Notes: generated by a model not told the origin, from the sequence alone. Numbered from the stretch's first letter, positions 10,901 through 24,994 are shown. The stretch: DNA of 64,000 bases from Haemonchus contortus (GCA_000469685.2 LS997565.1:50084001-50148000), one strand, 5' to 3'. Made by a program: numbers and translations.

Positions 10901-13900
10901 AAATATGGGACTGAAGATCCAGTAGATTCTTTTGTATGCGAGAAAACGGTTAGAATCCTTCGAATTACGAAATTCTGCATCTGGAGGTCGAAAAGAGACC
11001 TGTTGGCCTCTCGGCGTAATCTGTCCATGCTCTTTAGGCGTGGCCTTCGGAAAGCGCAATGAACGGCTCTGGAATGCCAAACCAAATATTGCCAGAGCAT
11101 CTCATTTCCTTTAGGAATCGTTGCGTTCATATCGACCCTCTCAAAATCCATTCAATACTTATTTTGAAATTTTTGCAGCTTGCAGGAATCTTGGAGACTC
11201 ATTCCTGCTGAGCTGGTGATCGTAGTTGATCTTCCCTCAGATATCCTCGGGCTGGCTCCCACCAACTCGGCTAGGCTCATGTTTATGCTTCATGTTTGTT
11301 TGTTTGGACGCAATAACAATTTGATTGAGAGGCACAATCCTTTTTGACTCAATTTATCACCCACGTACTTCGACGCGTTGCAATCCCCAGGGTATCACCT
11401 TCCTAGTGGAAACAGATCTTCATGGTCCAAAGCTTTTGTGACTTCCCAGTCATGTTACCACCTTTCCTATGCAGCAATCTGTTACTCTGACTGCTCTGAA
11501 AGTTAAATGCTGTGTACTTCATGAATATCTCAGTAAATGCATCGTTGGTTTGCACTTGCCCTCCAAGTGCCTGCACTTCTACAGTGGACGTTCTTCAACT
11601 TTCAGTGTTTCATGAAATCCCTGACGATTTAGACGGGCTTTTTCAGCGATATTTAGTTCAACGCAAAATTGGCAACTTGCCATCGCCATTCACAACTAAT
11701 GAAGAGCTTAACTATTGGTCGGACAACAAAACTACACCAACTCCTGGAAGATAATGCCCTTACCAGTAAATGTTAAGAGCATAACCTGCAGACCAGTTCC
11801 CAGGATGCACCGCGCATTCCATTTCTGGTTGGTATCGTAGAATTTCCAATGGTGCATTTGGCTTAGGTCTTCCAAAAAGTAAAACCATAGTAAGTTAAGC
11901 AGTTGGTTCTTCTGGGGATAGGCATTTCTATGCCATCGATTTCTCTTATTGTTTATTGATTGGCTTTTTTGTGTGTTTTATTAGGTTTTGGTAGGTTTGA
12001 GAAAGTTTACAAACTAAATCGGTGCAATTTTAATCCTGTTAACGGTATCAGTTCGATAATGCTCCTTGAACCACTGCGCTATTCTGGTTGGGCTAATATT
12101 TGTTTTGTGCAGCCCTCATCATGGAGGAGATTCTTCAAAGGCAGCTAAACATGGCCTCCTTCGATGAAAATGACGTGATGCCACTGTTGGAAAGCAAAGC
12201 CTGTGCTTGTCACTTGTTTTCAGCTTGTGCCTCTCGCTAGTACCGGAGAGCATATCCTGCTTTTTGTTCTACTCTCCTGTAAGGATTAAACTTTACAGAA
12301 ATGACAGATGACATTCAGCTTGTAGTACTGTAACTGAGTGAAAAGAATTCACGTGGCTATTAAAGTTTGAGGTAGGAGTGGCTGCCATTTGAACTCCAAC
12401 TACACATGAGATTAAAGAGAGTTTTCCTGCACTTTTCGGTTTATTCTATTCTATTGTGTGCGGCTTCTGCGAAGTACTGAGCCCAGTTTAGTTCCAATTA
12501 CCTCCGATCATGTGGCTGCGGGAAACGTCATGATAAGAGTCCTGGCAGGAAGAGGTCTTATTCGAGTACTTGACGCAAATGCTGTCCCGCTCTTATGAAC
12601 ATTTCATGAGTTGGTGACTAATTGCTCTAGGTGATAAGTACATAAACTGACTTCTGAACGCATCAAACGTCCAAGCTTTCGATCTGGAGTCTACCTCGCT
12701 ACTATTGTGCCAAGCAGTCTAGGAATGGTGCTTTCAACATGATCTTTTCACAAAAGTCCCAGAATTTGGATGAGAAGGTCTTCAGGCCTTGACAAACTCC
12801 CTAGGATAAAGGCAAAAGTCGGACAACGAGTGGATAACATTTTTCTCCAGAGCTGGTTTTCTAATCTCTGCTCCTCCACCTACAGCTTCTTCGATTTCGT
12901 CTGCAATGGCTACGACTTTTCTGACCTCATAACAGTAGTGCATATAGAAGTCGCGGTTACTGAAGCAGACCACTCTTCCGCGTTTAAGGCTTTTCAATAC
13001 TAATTCTGATAGCATTGCCGACTTGAGCGTTTTTTTGGTTTCTGAGTAGTACTAAATCGAATCAATCATTACATAGTAAGCAGTTCCGACGTTCATTCAG
13101 TGCGCTTCTCGTTCTCAACGTGTTCTCTCAATCTCTGAATCGTAGTTCTTCGATTCTTCTAGCCTCGTGCCTCACAATAGTATAATCTCACAAGTGAATG
13201 GAGGTAGTACGTCAGCACTAGACAATGAGGCAATCCTTATCGTTTGTCGGTCATATTGCAGTAAGCTGATTGTCCCATCATTTCGATCCTTCATGTTTGA
13301 TGCCTTCAAATGAACCTACATCATAGAACTTCTTCAAGGTAACCCTTCCAATTTTTTGCCATTCGTCCGGTTGGCCTAGCTACAGCCTCGGCCAATTCAT
13401 ATAGAATACGCTACGCTTTCGACCTTACCCAATGACGCCTTTCACATGCTCATATCTGACAATCCTCCCCGAATCATTTGTGTAGATAAAGATCCTTCGA
13501 GTTTCGACAATCTTCTAAGCAACTCGCGGAGCATCGCTCTGTATTTTTCATGAGCATGAGTAAGCACCGAAACTGAAGGACTTACTTTCAAATGACAGTA
13601 AGCTATGTAAATACAAAATTATCAAGTAACTGTTCGGCGAAGTGCTAGGTGTCGGTTGTGTAATGTACACAAAAGGGCTTAGAAGTGGGAATGAGCACTT
13701 GAAAGACAACAGAACGATTTGCATTTTGCTCTTCCTCATTGTCTAATCATCAGATGTCCCAAAGCGTCGACATTTTCCCGATGGTGTTCTCTTCTCAGTC
13801 TCAAATGGGCAACTTTTTCGGCTTCTCCGGTGGCTTGCCCCCTTTCGATACAACCCAACCATCAATAGAATGCGTCATCTGTACTTACCAGTTAGAGAGC

Positions 13901-15055
13901 TGTTAATGAAGAAGAAGCTATTGTGTTTCAAGTGTTGACTGTGTCAACACCTTTGTCTTCATCAGCTTTCTGTCGTGTCGGCCTCTTATTGTGGCCCTTC
14001 AACATCATTTCGCCTATCCGTTCATCAAACTTCATCGACGCTTTCCATTACTTTACTGTGATTTTAGGGAAACTGAGTACAGGGATTTAGTTTCATTTAC
14101 TTATCACAATGTTGTTATCCAAGACCAATACTTTAATCGATTTTGGATGTTTTTGGGGTGTAACAGACCTCATGTGCCCAAACTACAGCAACATTGCCCC
14201 ATGGGGAACTTTACCGGAACGGAATCGTAGTTCCTGCGTATAATCGGAAGCATTTATACCAGATGCAAATGACCTTTCCTTCATCTGAAGCTGTAGGTCG
14301 CATAAGTTCACACTTAACTCCTTTTCTTATACGGTACTGCAGCAAGTGCTGTTCTAGGATGTAGTGCTTAGTAAGGTACTCTGAGTATTGGTCTGAGTGG
14401 ACGAGAAATAATAAACAAGTTATCAATGAACTTCATACAAGAAAAATCGCATACTATTCTTTTTGTCCCCGGAATGGGCCGTGCATTGCTAATTCTTTTA
14501 GAATTTTCAAAGCAATTGTACCTACTGGGGATCAGAGCACAGCTGAACAGCTTGAACGACCTTTTTCACTACCGAATGTCCCTTCCTAGCAGTCATCAAG
14601 AAATTGTCGATATTGCTGATCTCACCAGAGAGGGGCTCAACTTTCTAATCACATTCATGGTGCTCTCGATCACTCTTGTCTAATTTGGATGTCTTTTCCT
14701 TTCTTGAACTTACTGTTCCCAATTTCGACTAACTTCTGATTTTCATAGTTGAACTAATTTTTTCCCCTAAGGTTTACTGTGATGCATTATAACTACTTAG
14801 TCAAAAGTTGTTGTGAAAAGCTCGTCCGTTTAGGCATTCTTGTTTAGTCCGGAATAATTGCTCCAATTACGACCGCTGTCTGCTGATGGCAGGATGTTCC
14901 TCGTTGTCTCTAGTTGCTTACCACGTAAACTCACTCATGCGTGTATAGGGGTAGGCACAGCTAATTTCCACTCAGACCTCGTGCTCCATCGTTTTTTCTG
15001 GCATGCGAACTGAGCTTCTTTTTTTCACTTTTCATTTCCTCAAAGGTAACTAGAA
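7986..15055. other. gene-poor stretch
   Basis: No gene is supported. A T-rich mini-repeat built on TTTTAAACTT and ATACTTGAAA lies at about 9615-9695. A SINE tail is at 10625-10705. Frames at 10729-11151, 12782-13015 and 14426-14683 are open for 77-140 codons but lack splice partners or motifs. Confidence 0.5.
10625..10705 (+). repeat. SINE tail fragment
   Basis: Contains CACTACGATTCTGAATGAAG and TTGCGGGGCGCATTCC, matching the conserved 3' block of the main SINE family. The head is not recognisable. Confidence 0.4.
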
Positions 15056-15310
15056 AAAAGGCGGTGCTGCTGTAGTGCCGAGTGATGCACCATCACATGC
15101 ATGCTCCGGTCCGGGTATCGAATCCTGGATCGGTATGCACCTAGGTCAACAAAGTCCTCCATCCTTTCGAGGTTTGATAATTGATGTCAAACTCTTCAGA
15201 GAGGATAAGAGAACTGTTATATCGGGTGGCCATTCCTAGTATGTATAAGCCACATGCGCATTCGAATAGCCACTACGATCCGAGTGGAATTTGCCTGTGG
15301 AGGGACATCC
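15056..15310 (+). repeat. SINE, main tRNA-derived family
   Basis: Starts AAAGGCGGTGCTGCTGTAG, carries the B-box-like GTATCGAATCCTGG, the CCATCCTTTCGAGG block, and the tail CCACTACGATCCGAGTGGAA. Confidence 0.6.
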
Positions 15311-18084
15311 TGGAAAGGGTATTGGTTCACACCAAAGGACTTTGTCCTCTCATGTCCTCCTCTGAGGATCTAGACATTTCCGGTACTCACCCGACCCAAC
15401 TCACTGGTGCAGGTGATGCACTTCTATGAGTGATTCATGAAATTATTCAAGAAGCAGATAGTGTTACTGCTGATCGTACTTCTGTTTGTTTACTTGAGAA
15501 CCCTATCCATACCAGTTCAGTTCTTCAGAAACCTTCCAAAACCTCGATTTTGCCTTTCCAAGTACCTTGTCCAGTATCGTTTTCTTGTAGCACTAAGAAG
15601 TGGAAAAATAGTAGCAGTCGTTCAGATTAAATCAAATCCGAGTGTACCCCTTTATAGGGCTCTTACTCTTCAGAAGAAGCAGGCATGAAATCTTGAGCAA
15701 GGAGCTCATGCGAGTCACTTTGAGGAAAGTATGGGGTATACTAGGGGATAGGGCTCACAGTCGTTGATGAGACTTTTGAAGTATTTCCTCGAGAGCACCA
15801 AGGAGCAGAACGTCGAAAAGATTAAGTCGTTCCCTTCCAGACGCTTTTGTGGTGGTAAATCTAATAAGGGCAGTATAGTTCTAAAGGCTCATCTGAGAAG
15901 TCCCAGGAGAAGCCGTGTTCATGTATGATCCCGATGATATCGCGTAGATACAGTAGCGCTCAAAAGTCTTCGGTGAAATGGTTCATCAGCCGTACTTTTC
16001 AGTCGTAACTCCTTCCCTACTGGATCTAATAGTGCGAAATTTCTATATTTGGAGCGTGGGTGTATTGTGAATATTTACCACTACTAACCTGCAATCTGAT
16101 CATGTTCCAGATATTCCAAAGGGCATGAAAATAAAATCGACTGCAAATACAGATGATGGTCCTTCTAGAATCTCTTTCCTCTTTGTCATGTCTAAAATGT
16201 ACGAGTGGTAACGCCGAACACCATAGATGAGAAAAACGCACATAAGGTGGGAATAAGTGCAGACGTTAACAACTTTACTTTTAGCAAAATCTGCTACCGC
16301 AACAAACACCTTACTCTACCTGTGGATGTTGCAGCTTCGCAGTCAAATAGCGTTGGGTAGGGTGAAATATGCTCTAGTTGAACATATCCAAATTTGGCGC
16401 GATTTAGTCTACCAACAAAAAAGTTATGAACGAAAAAGCGTCAAAGCATTTCACCGAACACTTTTGAGCGCTACTGTAGCTTAACCGAAGAAGTTCTAAA
16501 ATAGAAAAATTTTTGTGATCCATTGATGAGCAGCAGTAACGGTGCCTTGCCAGCTCATGGCGTAGACCTACTATCTCGGAAATCATTTTTGGGATCTCAA
16601 CTCTTACAGACTTTGTTTCGATGGAAAATGGAAATTCTTCAACGCATATTTTCGACATCTTTTATTTGTTTTTTTTCATCTACATCTTTCGAACAGAGGT
16701 CACACTAATTAGTTGCATTTCGAAGTGTTGACTTCTTTGTTGACGTTTTTGTAAAGGCTGCTTCATCAAGCCCCAGTCCTGCAGTAGGTCCCAAGGGTTT
16801 TCTGGTTTTAGCAGAGCCTTCCGGACGTTCAAAAGAAATTTAAGTGTTTTGTTTGAGTACATGTAGTGGAGCAGGTTTAAGCAAAAGTCAGAAATCGAGC
16901 TTCTGCGAAACATCTTCGCTGTTCTCGCTGTCAAAGGGCTATTAAGACTAGCAGTCTCTATTCCCCATATGTTAATAGAAGGCGAAACTTCGTGATTTAT
17001 AGTCGGTATTCCGAGAATACGCCGTGCTGAACATAATCGAGAGCAGACTCCAACAGGGGGGAAGGGAGGGGGGGGGGCTACATGGGCATGTCGGAGTTCG
17101 CTTTTTTTTAATACAAAGGTCAGAAACCTAAATGGTTCCCGTCTCCGCTTTTTTGTTTTTGTGCTTTCGTTTGGTAGAAGATGCCATAACCCAAGGTGCA
17201 CCGACGTTTCCCAAGTCTATCACATCACTTCGCGTTTGCGACACTAATTTTTAAGCGGACAACATAGGTTCATTCATGAGTTACAGCATTTGAAGCTTCG
17301 AAAACCACGAAGGTGGTGTGAACATTGAGCTTCTTGGCCAATTTTCAAGCTCGGAACTTTTAGTATACATCCAGCTCCCAGCCGCAGTTCTTGCTATTCG
17401 CTGAATTATTCTTGAACGCACAGCCTACGGTAAAAATGGTCCGGGAGAATCTGTACCTTCCTGAGAAGACCATACGGGACATACCAGAACTGATAAGGGG
17501 CCGAGATAGGGGTGATAAGGGATCGAAAAACAGTTCGGTTGCGTACCGTCTCTGAATAGTAGTGTACTATAAAGGAAGGACGAGTTTCATGACCTTGTAT
17601 AGGCTGATGCTGTTTCACTTAGAGCACGTTTGTTGCATTTGCATTTACATGATATTCGCCCATAGCTGACACAGTTGACCGGAAGCGAGGGTTTTGGTGA
17701 TGAAAAGTGTGTCTGGACGAGATTTTAGAAGTGAAAGTCTCGTCCAGACACACTTGTAATCACCAAAACCCTCCCAAAGAAATCTTCTTCACCATCACAA
17801 TTTCCTACAAATAGAATGCGGTCAGTTCGAAAAGAGTCTTATATTTCGAGGTTCCTGCGGATTTTCTTGTTTTCTTCGGCACAAAGAACGATAACCACTC
17901 GCTCAATATATGTTGTATGTCGTCTGATGATGTGCTTGTTTACAACGGTGTGCTCAAATTGGAATCCTCTATTTGTATGCGTAAGCGGACTACCCGATGA
18001 AGGCAGAGTCACTACATCGAATAAAACGACATTTGCATTTGAATCCGTGGCCACTTTGACGTAGCACTAGGTATTCTCCAGCTT
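15311..18084. other. intergenic with unassigned frames
   Basis: A frame at 15437-15688 starts with a strong hydrophobic stretch (KQIVLLLIVLLFVYLRTL), like a signal anchor, and might be an isolated exon of a type II membrane protein. A 173-codon minus-strand frame at 16680-17201 has a polyproline run from a C/G homopolymer. Neither has splice context I can support. A strong hairpin lies at 17687-17773. Confidence 0.4.
17687..17773. repeat. long imperfect hairpin
   Basis: The left arm runs GAGGGTTTTGGTGATGAAAA then GTGTGTCTGGACGAGA. The right arm from about 17737 is its reverse complement with few mismatches and ends CACCAAAACCCTC. The loop is about a dozen bases. It may be a decayed MITE or foldback; no flanking target duplication is obvious. 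Confidence 0.8.
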
Positions 18085-18262
18085 CTCCATGTAGTGTAGT
18101 GCTGCCAGCCTGATTACTTCGTTACGCCACGGTTCGAATCCTTAAGCTGGCCATCACAAGACATTGTATAGGCCACGTACGCATTCAACACGCCACTACG
18201 GTTCTAAACGGAGGCCGAATGAAGGGCGCATCCCAAAAACGGGCTTGATCAACGGCGATCAT
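18085..18262 (+). repeat. SINE, main family, shortened
   Basis: Carries the B box GGTTCGAATCC, then passes quickly to CATTGTATAGGCCACGTACG, CACGCCACTACGGTTCTAAA and GAATGAAGGGCGCATCCC. The middle section present in longer copies is missing. Confidence 0.7.
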
Positions 18263-18415
18263 TCGTAACCATGTATATGCCACCAATTGGTGGGCTGGGT
18301 GGTAAGGTTAGCAGAGTCATCTCTCGGCTGAATAGTTTCTACCAACTCGCGGTCCTGGTAGCAGTGTTGCTCATTCGTCTGTGCTGTATCGTCATTCGAG
18401 CTTGAAATTAAGTTT

Positions 18416-18472
18416 CATTGAACAGATTATTCAAATCGATCTCTTATTGGAATAAGTTTGATCTGTTCAATG
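18416..18472. repeat. hairpin with 12-bp perfect stem
   Basis: CATTGAACAGAT (18416-18427) pairs perfectly with ATCTGTTCAATG (18461-18472). The inner arms show further partial pairing (TATTC with GAATA). Confidence 0.7.
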
Positions 18473-18726
18473 CCTGTTTTTCGATGTCTTGATTTCTGAT
18501 TTGCTAGCTAGTTGTTTTCGGGATTGCCGTTCTCCTCGGTCAACAACATTGGTACGCTTACCTCGCTCGAATTCACTGGACTCATGTGTTTATACACGTC
18601 GAATTGGTCCATAAATAGATAAACAAACAAATAAGTCCTGAGTTGTCAAGTCGCATGTGCATACCGTAACAGCGACTGTGGATAGCAAGCGAGGACTGAA
18701 TCAAGCAACTAGCTTCGCCTTACAAG

Positions 18727-18763
18727 TAATATGGCGCAACGGTCTAATATGGCGCAACGGTTT
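18727..18763 (+). repeat. short tandem duplication
   Basis: The unit TAATATGGCGCAACGGT occurs twice in direct tandem order. The GGCGCAACGGT part resembles a tRNA-like head, so this may be a duplicated SINE start. Confidence 0.6.
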
Positions 18764-19569
18764 CTTGTGCTGGGAACGAAGTAAGTGATCGACTAGTTCT
18801 GCACCTCTATCTATATTCTATGCCCGTCTGGAAAGTGCACTTCCGGCTATAAACTTTAATGAAAGACTGAGTTCACCCGATAGCTAGCCTGGAAATGCTC
18901 ACTCCATCTCTGTACGCTACTTCTTGCAGAAAGCAAGTCTTCTACGAGGTGAAGATGGCATACCGTGCGTGTTAGATAGTGCGCTTTTGGTCATAAGTCC
19001 CTGTTCAGTCTAGTGCGGAACCAAGTTTTCTCTTCGTCTAGACATTGTATTCGATTTCAGAGGGTGTGACGTAACCTTATAGGATTGCTGGAATGAACCT
19101 TGAGACACTTAATTCCGGAAACAACAACTACTCCGGTGAGGGCGTAAGCAATGCTTTGCGCACCCATGATCGACTTACTAGTAATGGAACTTAGAAGGCT
19201 ATGAAAAATATGTTTTGACGGGACTATCCGCACGATTTCACATTATTTTATTTCGAACGTTCTTAGTGAACCCAAGAAGCATTTGTTGGTTTTCAACTCA
19301 AATGATTTTCCTCGACCAGGCTCAATTCACTTCTGAACTATATTTTACATGAGAGGATCAAAAGGTAGCTCTTCCCATGGATCCTGTGGCACAGTGCTAA
19401 AAGCTCTGGGGGACAGTGGGATCAAAATCTTAGTAGAGCTTTAGGGTAATCATAGAAAAGTGCAATTAATAGACGTTCTTAACGCCACGGCCTTGCTATG
19501 TAGTCTCCGACTGTCACAATCATCGATATCTGGGGCTTCTCGAGTTAATCAATCCTAGCGTACTTTTGA

Positions 19570-19680
19570 GGTCCAGCAGTAGTGCCAGGATGAGGAAAGG
19601 TTTTTTTTAGAAGGACGGGTTCGAGTCCCGTCCGAGACTGAAGTTTTGTCCATAAATCGCTAACCTTTGCGACTATCTTT
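19570..19680 (+). repeat. second tRNA-derived repeat family
   Basis: Has CCAGCAGTAGTGCCAGGATG, a B-box-containing hairpin GGACGGGTTCGAGTCCCGTCC-like block, then GAGACTGAAGTTTTGTCC and AAATCGCTAACC. The copy near 40.1 kb has the same order (GGGTTCGGGTCCC, then GCCGAAGTTTTGCCAACAAA). The trailer differs from the main SINE family. Confidence 0.5.
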
Positions 19681-22600
19681 TGTAATGCTGCACGCTATAC
19701 ATCGTCTGCCGCTTTCCATAGTCATGCCCTTAAGCTGCTACTTCTTCCTTCTTTCTCTTTTCCTGGCTTCATTCGTCGTCTGTAACAGTTTCTCGTCTTT
19801 GTCGCTGACTCTAATTGTTACGAAATTACTCACTAAGCCCGATTAGTATGTCCAATCTACAGTCCAGTTATTGACAATCAGAACTCAGTTCCCTTTCTCC
19901 CTGCAGTTCTGTTCTTATTAGCATAATCCCATGGGATATCTGTTTAGTTAGGTATTATTTAATGTACAGAAACAATTCCTTTTTTTTCTTTCAATGTAGC
20001 AGCAATCGAAATTTTGCGAACACTTTTACATCTTCATGATCAATTTACACTACCGAACTAATAATGAATTATTGATTTCTACACTCTGCCGCTCAGATTC
20101 TCACGGATTACGGTGGTTTGTTGCGCTGTCATGAACTTTATTCCTGTGGGAAACTCTTTCTCATCGGAATAAATTTCCAAGTTCATCTTCAAAGAATATA
20201 GAATCGCTTGCCATTTTTCGCTGAGATATTGAAGGATTAATGGAGTTGTGGCTAGTTAATCGCTTCTTTTCGTAACTTTGGAGGATCAAGTCTACATCTA
20301 AGTTGCATTTTACCTCGTAAAACATTCTCGTCCTTACTTTCTAGGAAGTACTTAAGTACTTTCGTGTAGCTGCATCGCAAGCCCTTCATTTCTTTTTGCC
20401 AGGAAATCAGTGCTTTGGAGCTTCTCCTCTGAAATTCTTGAACCTACTCTATGAAAGTATGCATTAATGTCATCGGCTGGACCCGAACCTTTGGCACAAA
20501 ACAATGGTTTCTAATTGGAAAAGAGTCCCATGACCATGATGACAGTCACTTAACTAGCGACAGCCCAACAATTTCGGGACATATTGGACTCAAATTTTTG
20601 AGCCATCCTCATTTTCACTGATTTCTATGTAGCAAGGTTAATGAGCAGATGGTTTAGTGGCAAAAGGCATTGTCATCAGAAAGTTCGATTGTCCTTGCCA
20701 TGTCGTTCATCATGGCGGACCCTCAGGTCAATTTTTAGGTGCCATTCTTAACCGGTAGCATCGGAGCTTTGGAGAGCACATGAGCCAGCACTGTGGAACG
20801 ATGGTGCATTGAGGGTAAAGATTTTTGCCGGTTACCCAATTCCATTTCGGGATGTTCCCCTGCATTCAACTTCCTGTCCGACTCGTAGTAACATTACGAA
20901 AAGCCAGTGTTTTTGCCTTCCCAGACGGGTCGGGTATCAGTTCGAAGTGATATGACGATGCTGAACATCAAAAGGATATGAGCTTTGATCAGAACAGGGA
21001 CTTCCACACCAATTAGCGTTATTATCACCTCTCTCCTGCTCTTTCTTCATCAATCAGCCACTCTTTGAGATCTATTGAGAAGAGGAACGATTCCAGGGAA
21101 AACATTGGCACTGATCAAAACATGACGTCCCTTAATTGACGTAGGAATTCGATGATTGGAATATGTGACAAAAAACTGTGATGTTTTGTAGTGTTCTGTT
21201 TCCCAAGGGTGTCAATTCTAGACGGAATACACATGAAACATCAACTCAGATGTCGTCACCGTCATCTATAACCTTTGGTCGGCTTTTCGATTGTTGGGAT
21301 TCTTTCTAAATTCTTCTAATCATCGGTGCTCTGTGACTCAGACTTCAATGACGACGAGATTGCATTATGTATACTACGAGTTAGTTACTTCATTTCAGAG
21401 ATCACTAGTTGTTTCCAACGGAGCATTAAGGTTTCAGTTCAAAAAGATAACCTCCAAGCTCAGGACAACCCAGTGGGTATCCGACCGAGCCTTTTGCGCT
21501 CTCCATTTGTAGTGGCGCTAGTGTTTAGAGGAACATTCCTTAGCTTGCCCTTCCAAGCCAATCATTGCATGAATGTGATAGTATCCATGCGTTTCCAAGA
21601 CTTCGAGATTAATGCGGATATCTGGCGCGTCTTTGAACAATTTGAAAAATCTCTTATAGTCAGTTTCTAATCATTTGCGTTCTTTTCTAGTACTGAGATC
21701 TTGTTACATGGAAAATTTGGCTCCGCTATAGGTCGGACTCCCTTACTGCCGCTTTACTTCGCTGAAGACAACTTCAAATGAATTGAATTGGTTAGCGAGT
21801 CCACCGTCGGATATACTTTTTTCAAGTGGCTTGGTTAACTTACTTACAAATTAAGTTGCTATACAATGTCACTACCTACTACAGTCGTCTTCTATCGTAC
21901 ACTACCACCTTCTTTGACATTTTCTCCGATTTTTTGATTTTATGTTGGTTGTAGTCGCACTATAGCCTACAAGGAGGCGCTGCGTCGTTGCATCTGCTTA
22001 CTTGCTCTTGTTGTCACTTCTGTCGCCAACTGTCGCTTACTCTCCCGGGACTGCTTTTTAACCCAATGTTCAGAGCTCAACCCTGCTGATATCATTGCCT
22101 GAAGTCGCTCATAGTTGCCTAATCTAATTTTGATACCTAACGATAATTTAATGTAATCATTTCTCGAATTGACGGCCCAGTCCTTTCTAACTTCCCATTA
22201 TCCACTCTTTCCCGAAGAGGGATATCTGTGAACAGGCTGCAAAAGAGAACGAACATATTCAATAACCCTCTAATTGCTACAAAGCGTCTTTCCCTCTACC
22301 GTATCCTTATATGTAGGAAGTATCAGCGAAGCATTTTACGACAGTGGCTCACAGTGGGCTCACTCCCACGCCTACAACCTTGTTATCATAGTCGCTTAGT
22401 CTCGTTAGCAAACTTCATAGAGCTATCTGGATGGTCAATCAGCTAATTGCCTTCATAGAACTCCTTCTTCAAAGCAACATTGGCTACAAATCTCTCAGCT
22501 TTACAGCTTTACACTTAGCTTAGTCCTTGGCCTACTACGAATCATCACACAGAGCAACCAACAATCAAATATCAAAGTTATTCTTGTTTTAATTTGACTA

Positions 22601-24023
22601 CATGGTGTATCCTGGGAGGCGAGTGACAGTTGCTGATGAATTTATGGCTTTCTTTCTATCTTTCAATTAATCCTATCACCCACGGTCCGGCTGCAATGGT
22701 CCTTTATGGGCTAGGTTGACACATCAGTACATATCTTCGTATTTTTCACCTCAAACATTTGCCTTAGAGAATAACCATCAAATTTTCTTAGGTTATTTAT
22801 ATTTGTGATTCAGTTACACGAGTATTTTGTGGTTAATATATAAATATTGTATAAACTTTTTTCACAGAAAAGGTATTTATTCTTATTTAACAAATACACC
22901 TTTGCTTAGCTGGCAACCCTTTACATTCTTGACCATTCTACTTTTTATTCATCTAAAAACCGTCTCTCTTATCTTTTTTCCAAGCCGAAACTTTTATCCC
23001 TCTGCCGTCCCCCGTCAATAGCTTTGAAAACTGTCGTCAAAGGGTATTTCAAACCATTTTTTAATTTTATTCCTAACAGTTCGGTTATCGGCAGTTATGA
23101 GAAGAAGTTGGTGTTGAGGGAATACAGGAGTCTCTATGGGCTTCTGCCTGACAAGCATAGAACTGACCGAAAAACTTGGGCCGACAAACCAAGTTGTACG
23201 AAAACAGCGATTTTTACCGGACTTGGGTTGTTGTGCGTAACTAACGTCGTCTCCACTTTGTAGTTACCCATAATGACTTTTTTCCTCTTTCCTTTTTCTC
23301 TCTTTCCCTCACCCTCCTCTTCTCCTTTCTTTGAGAAACGTTTCGAAGAGACAGAAAGCCCGACAATTTTCCTTGGAACCATTCATCCGGTTTTTTGGTG
23401 TACAGCAATGGAAAAGCTCGAGAAGGCATTCACAATGTTCAAAAGACATTCACATTCGAACCATCCATTTTCTTGATTATGCTTCGTGGAAATTAGTTAA
23501 ATAAGAACAACCAATAAAAAAAAGTCTACGGCTTCCGAAAAAGCTGAGGCTAATACACAATTTCGGAATATACAATGAAGTGAGTACAGTAGATTACATT
23601 TTGCTTGTCAAGGAATCGGGAACGAAAAAGATTCTCAGAACAAATTTCTGTAAAAACTGCGGTTCCGCCCATTTGTCTTTGGGAGGGCATCAGTTTTATA
23701 ACAAAAACTGATGTGATAATAGGCAGAAGCTAGAAAACGAAGATTTAACCATTTCTCTGTAGGAATTCGATCGTTTTTCGGGTACAGTTAGGGGGAGCAG
23801 ATCCTTAAACATACTCGTTGAGGATATTGCAGTGGAAGTGAGTCCTAGCTAGGCTCCAGATCGAATTCTGGAGCTCAAAATGGCTGGACTCCGCTGTTCC
23901 CCATGGGGCAGTGGAGAGTAGGAAAAGGTAGGAAAAGGATAGTCTCTATATGGTATACAACTCGACCCTTTTAGGAGGTGTCTACAACCCGAGTTTCTTG
24001 AAATTTTTTGACAATTTTCAGTC

Positions 24024-24240
24024 CCGTTTTAGGATGCACCTCTCATACGACTTAAGTTAAAAGTCGTAGTGGCCTATGAATGCGTATGTAGCTGATTTTA
24101 TGACTTGTTGTAGCCAGCAAATATACAGTTCAGTACTTTTATCCTCCCACACGAGTCTGATTCCAATCAACCGACTCTAGGGAATGGAAGGCCTATCCGC
24201 TTGGGCGAATATCGATCCGAGATCCGTGTGAATCGGATAA
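24024..24240 (-). repeat. SINE, main family, antisense
   Basis: Reading the plus strand it shows GATGCACCTCTCATACGACT, TCGTAGTGGC, CTATGAATGCGTATG, TATCCTCCCACACGAGTC and GGCGAATATCGATCC, the reverse order of a sense copy. Confidence 0.6.
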
Positions 24241-24994
24241 TATGTCTATGATGAGTGTAAACTCCATCACTGGATGGTTTTGTCTCGTGCTCGAAAACAT
24301 GGGTGCACCAATTAAGTGAAATAAACGCCTCAAATACCCTTGCTCAGAATTTTCATAAAATCGTCCCATCACCAAGCGAAAGAATGTTAAGTGCCCAGAT
24401 TTCAATAACTCCCCTCAGAATGCGCCATGCGTTTGTCTCTTATATGTATACATCACATTTCGGGATAGATTTCTCTACCTCTCATCGTGTGATGAAAGTA
24501 AATAGCATCAATGAATTTGTGGATTCTCTCTGCGAAGCCACGAATTCATTGACGTAGTATTTGGGTGGCAATTTGCATTCTATTGCTTATACATAGCTGT
24601 CAACAACATCGAACGGAAACCCCTTCATCTTTGGGAATGAAAGAACATTTAAGCAGTGGGATGCTTAGATATCTTAGACACAAGTGCCTCCTTAGAAAAA
24701 AAAAGCTATAATTAGATCCACACCTACGCTTGTAGGGACGAAAAGGGTTGCTACGCCTCCCATCTTTAGACGGTTATTTGGGCTATGCTATTCCTGAAGT
24801 GTTACGGAACTTACATGATCTCCGAAAGCTCACTCAAAAGTCCTGATGAAATCCGAGCGGGAGCACGTAGTTGTCGGACAGGATGATCATTCCTGAAGCA
24901 TTTGTCGTTCATTTTTCTTCAATCACATACAATCTAATATTTTTTCCGGCACTGATGTGCAAATAGAAAATACGTCAACACTACTAGCTCATCC

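Larger units (their letters stand above)
18263..24023. other. gene-poor stretch
   Basis: No gene is supported. It holds a 12-bp perfect stem at 18416-18472, a short direct duplication at 18727-18763, a tRNA-like repeat at 19570-19680, and unsupported frames such as 21326-21670. Poly-pyrimidine sequence occurs around 23.27-23.33 kb. Confidence 0.5.

Noticed and set aside
16680..17201. 173-codon minus-strand frame
   Set aside because: Contains a proline run from a homopolymer and no recognisable domain or splice context; not supported as a gene.
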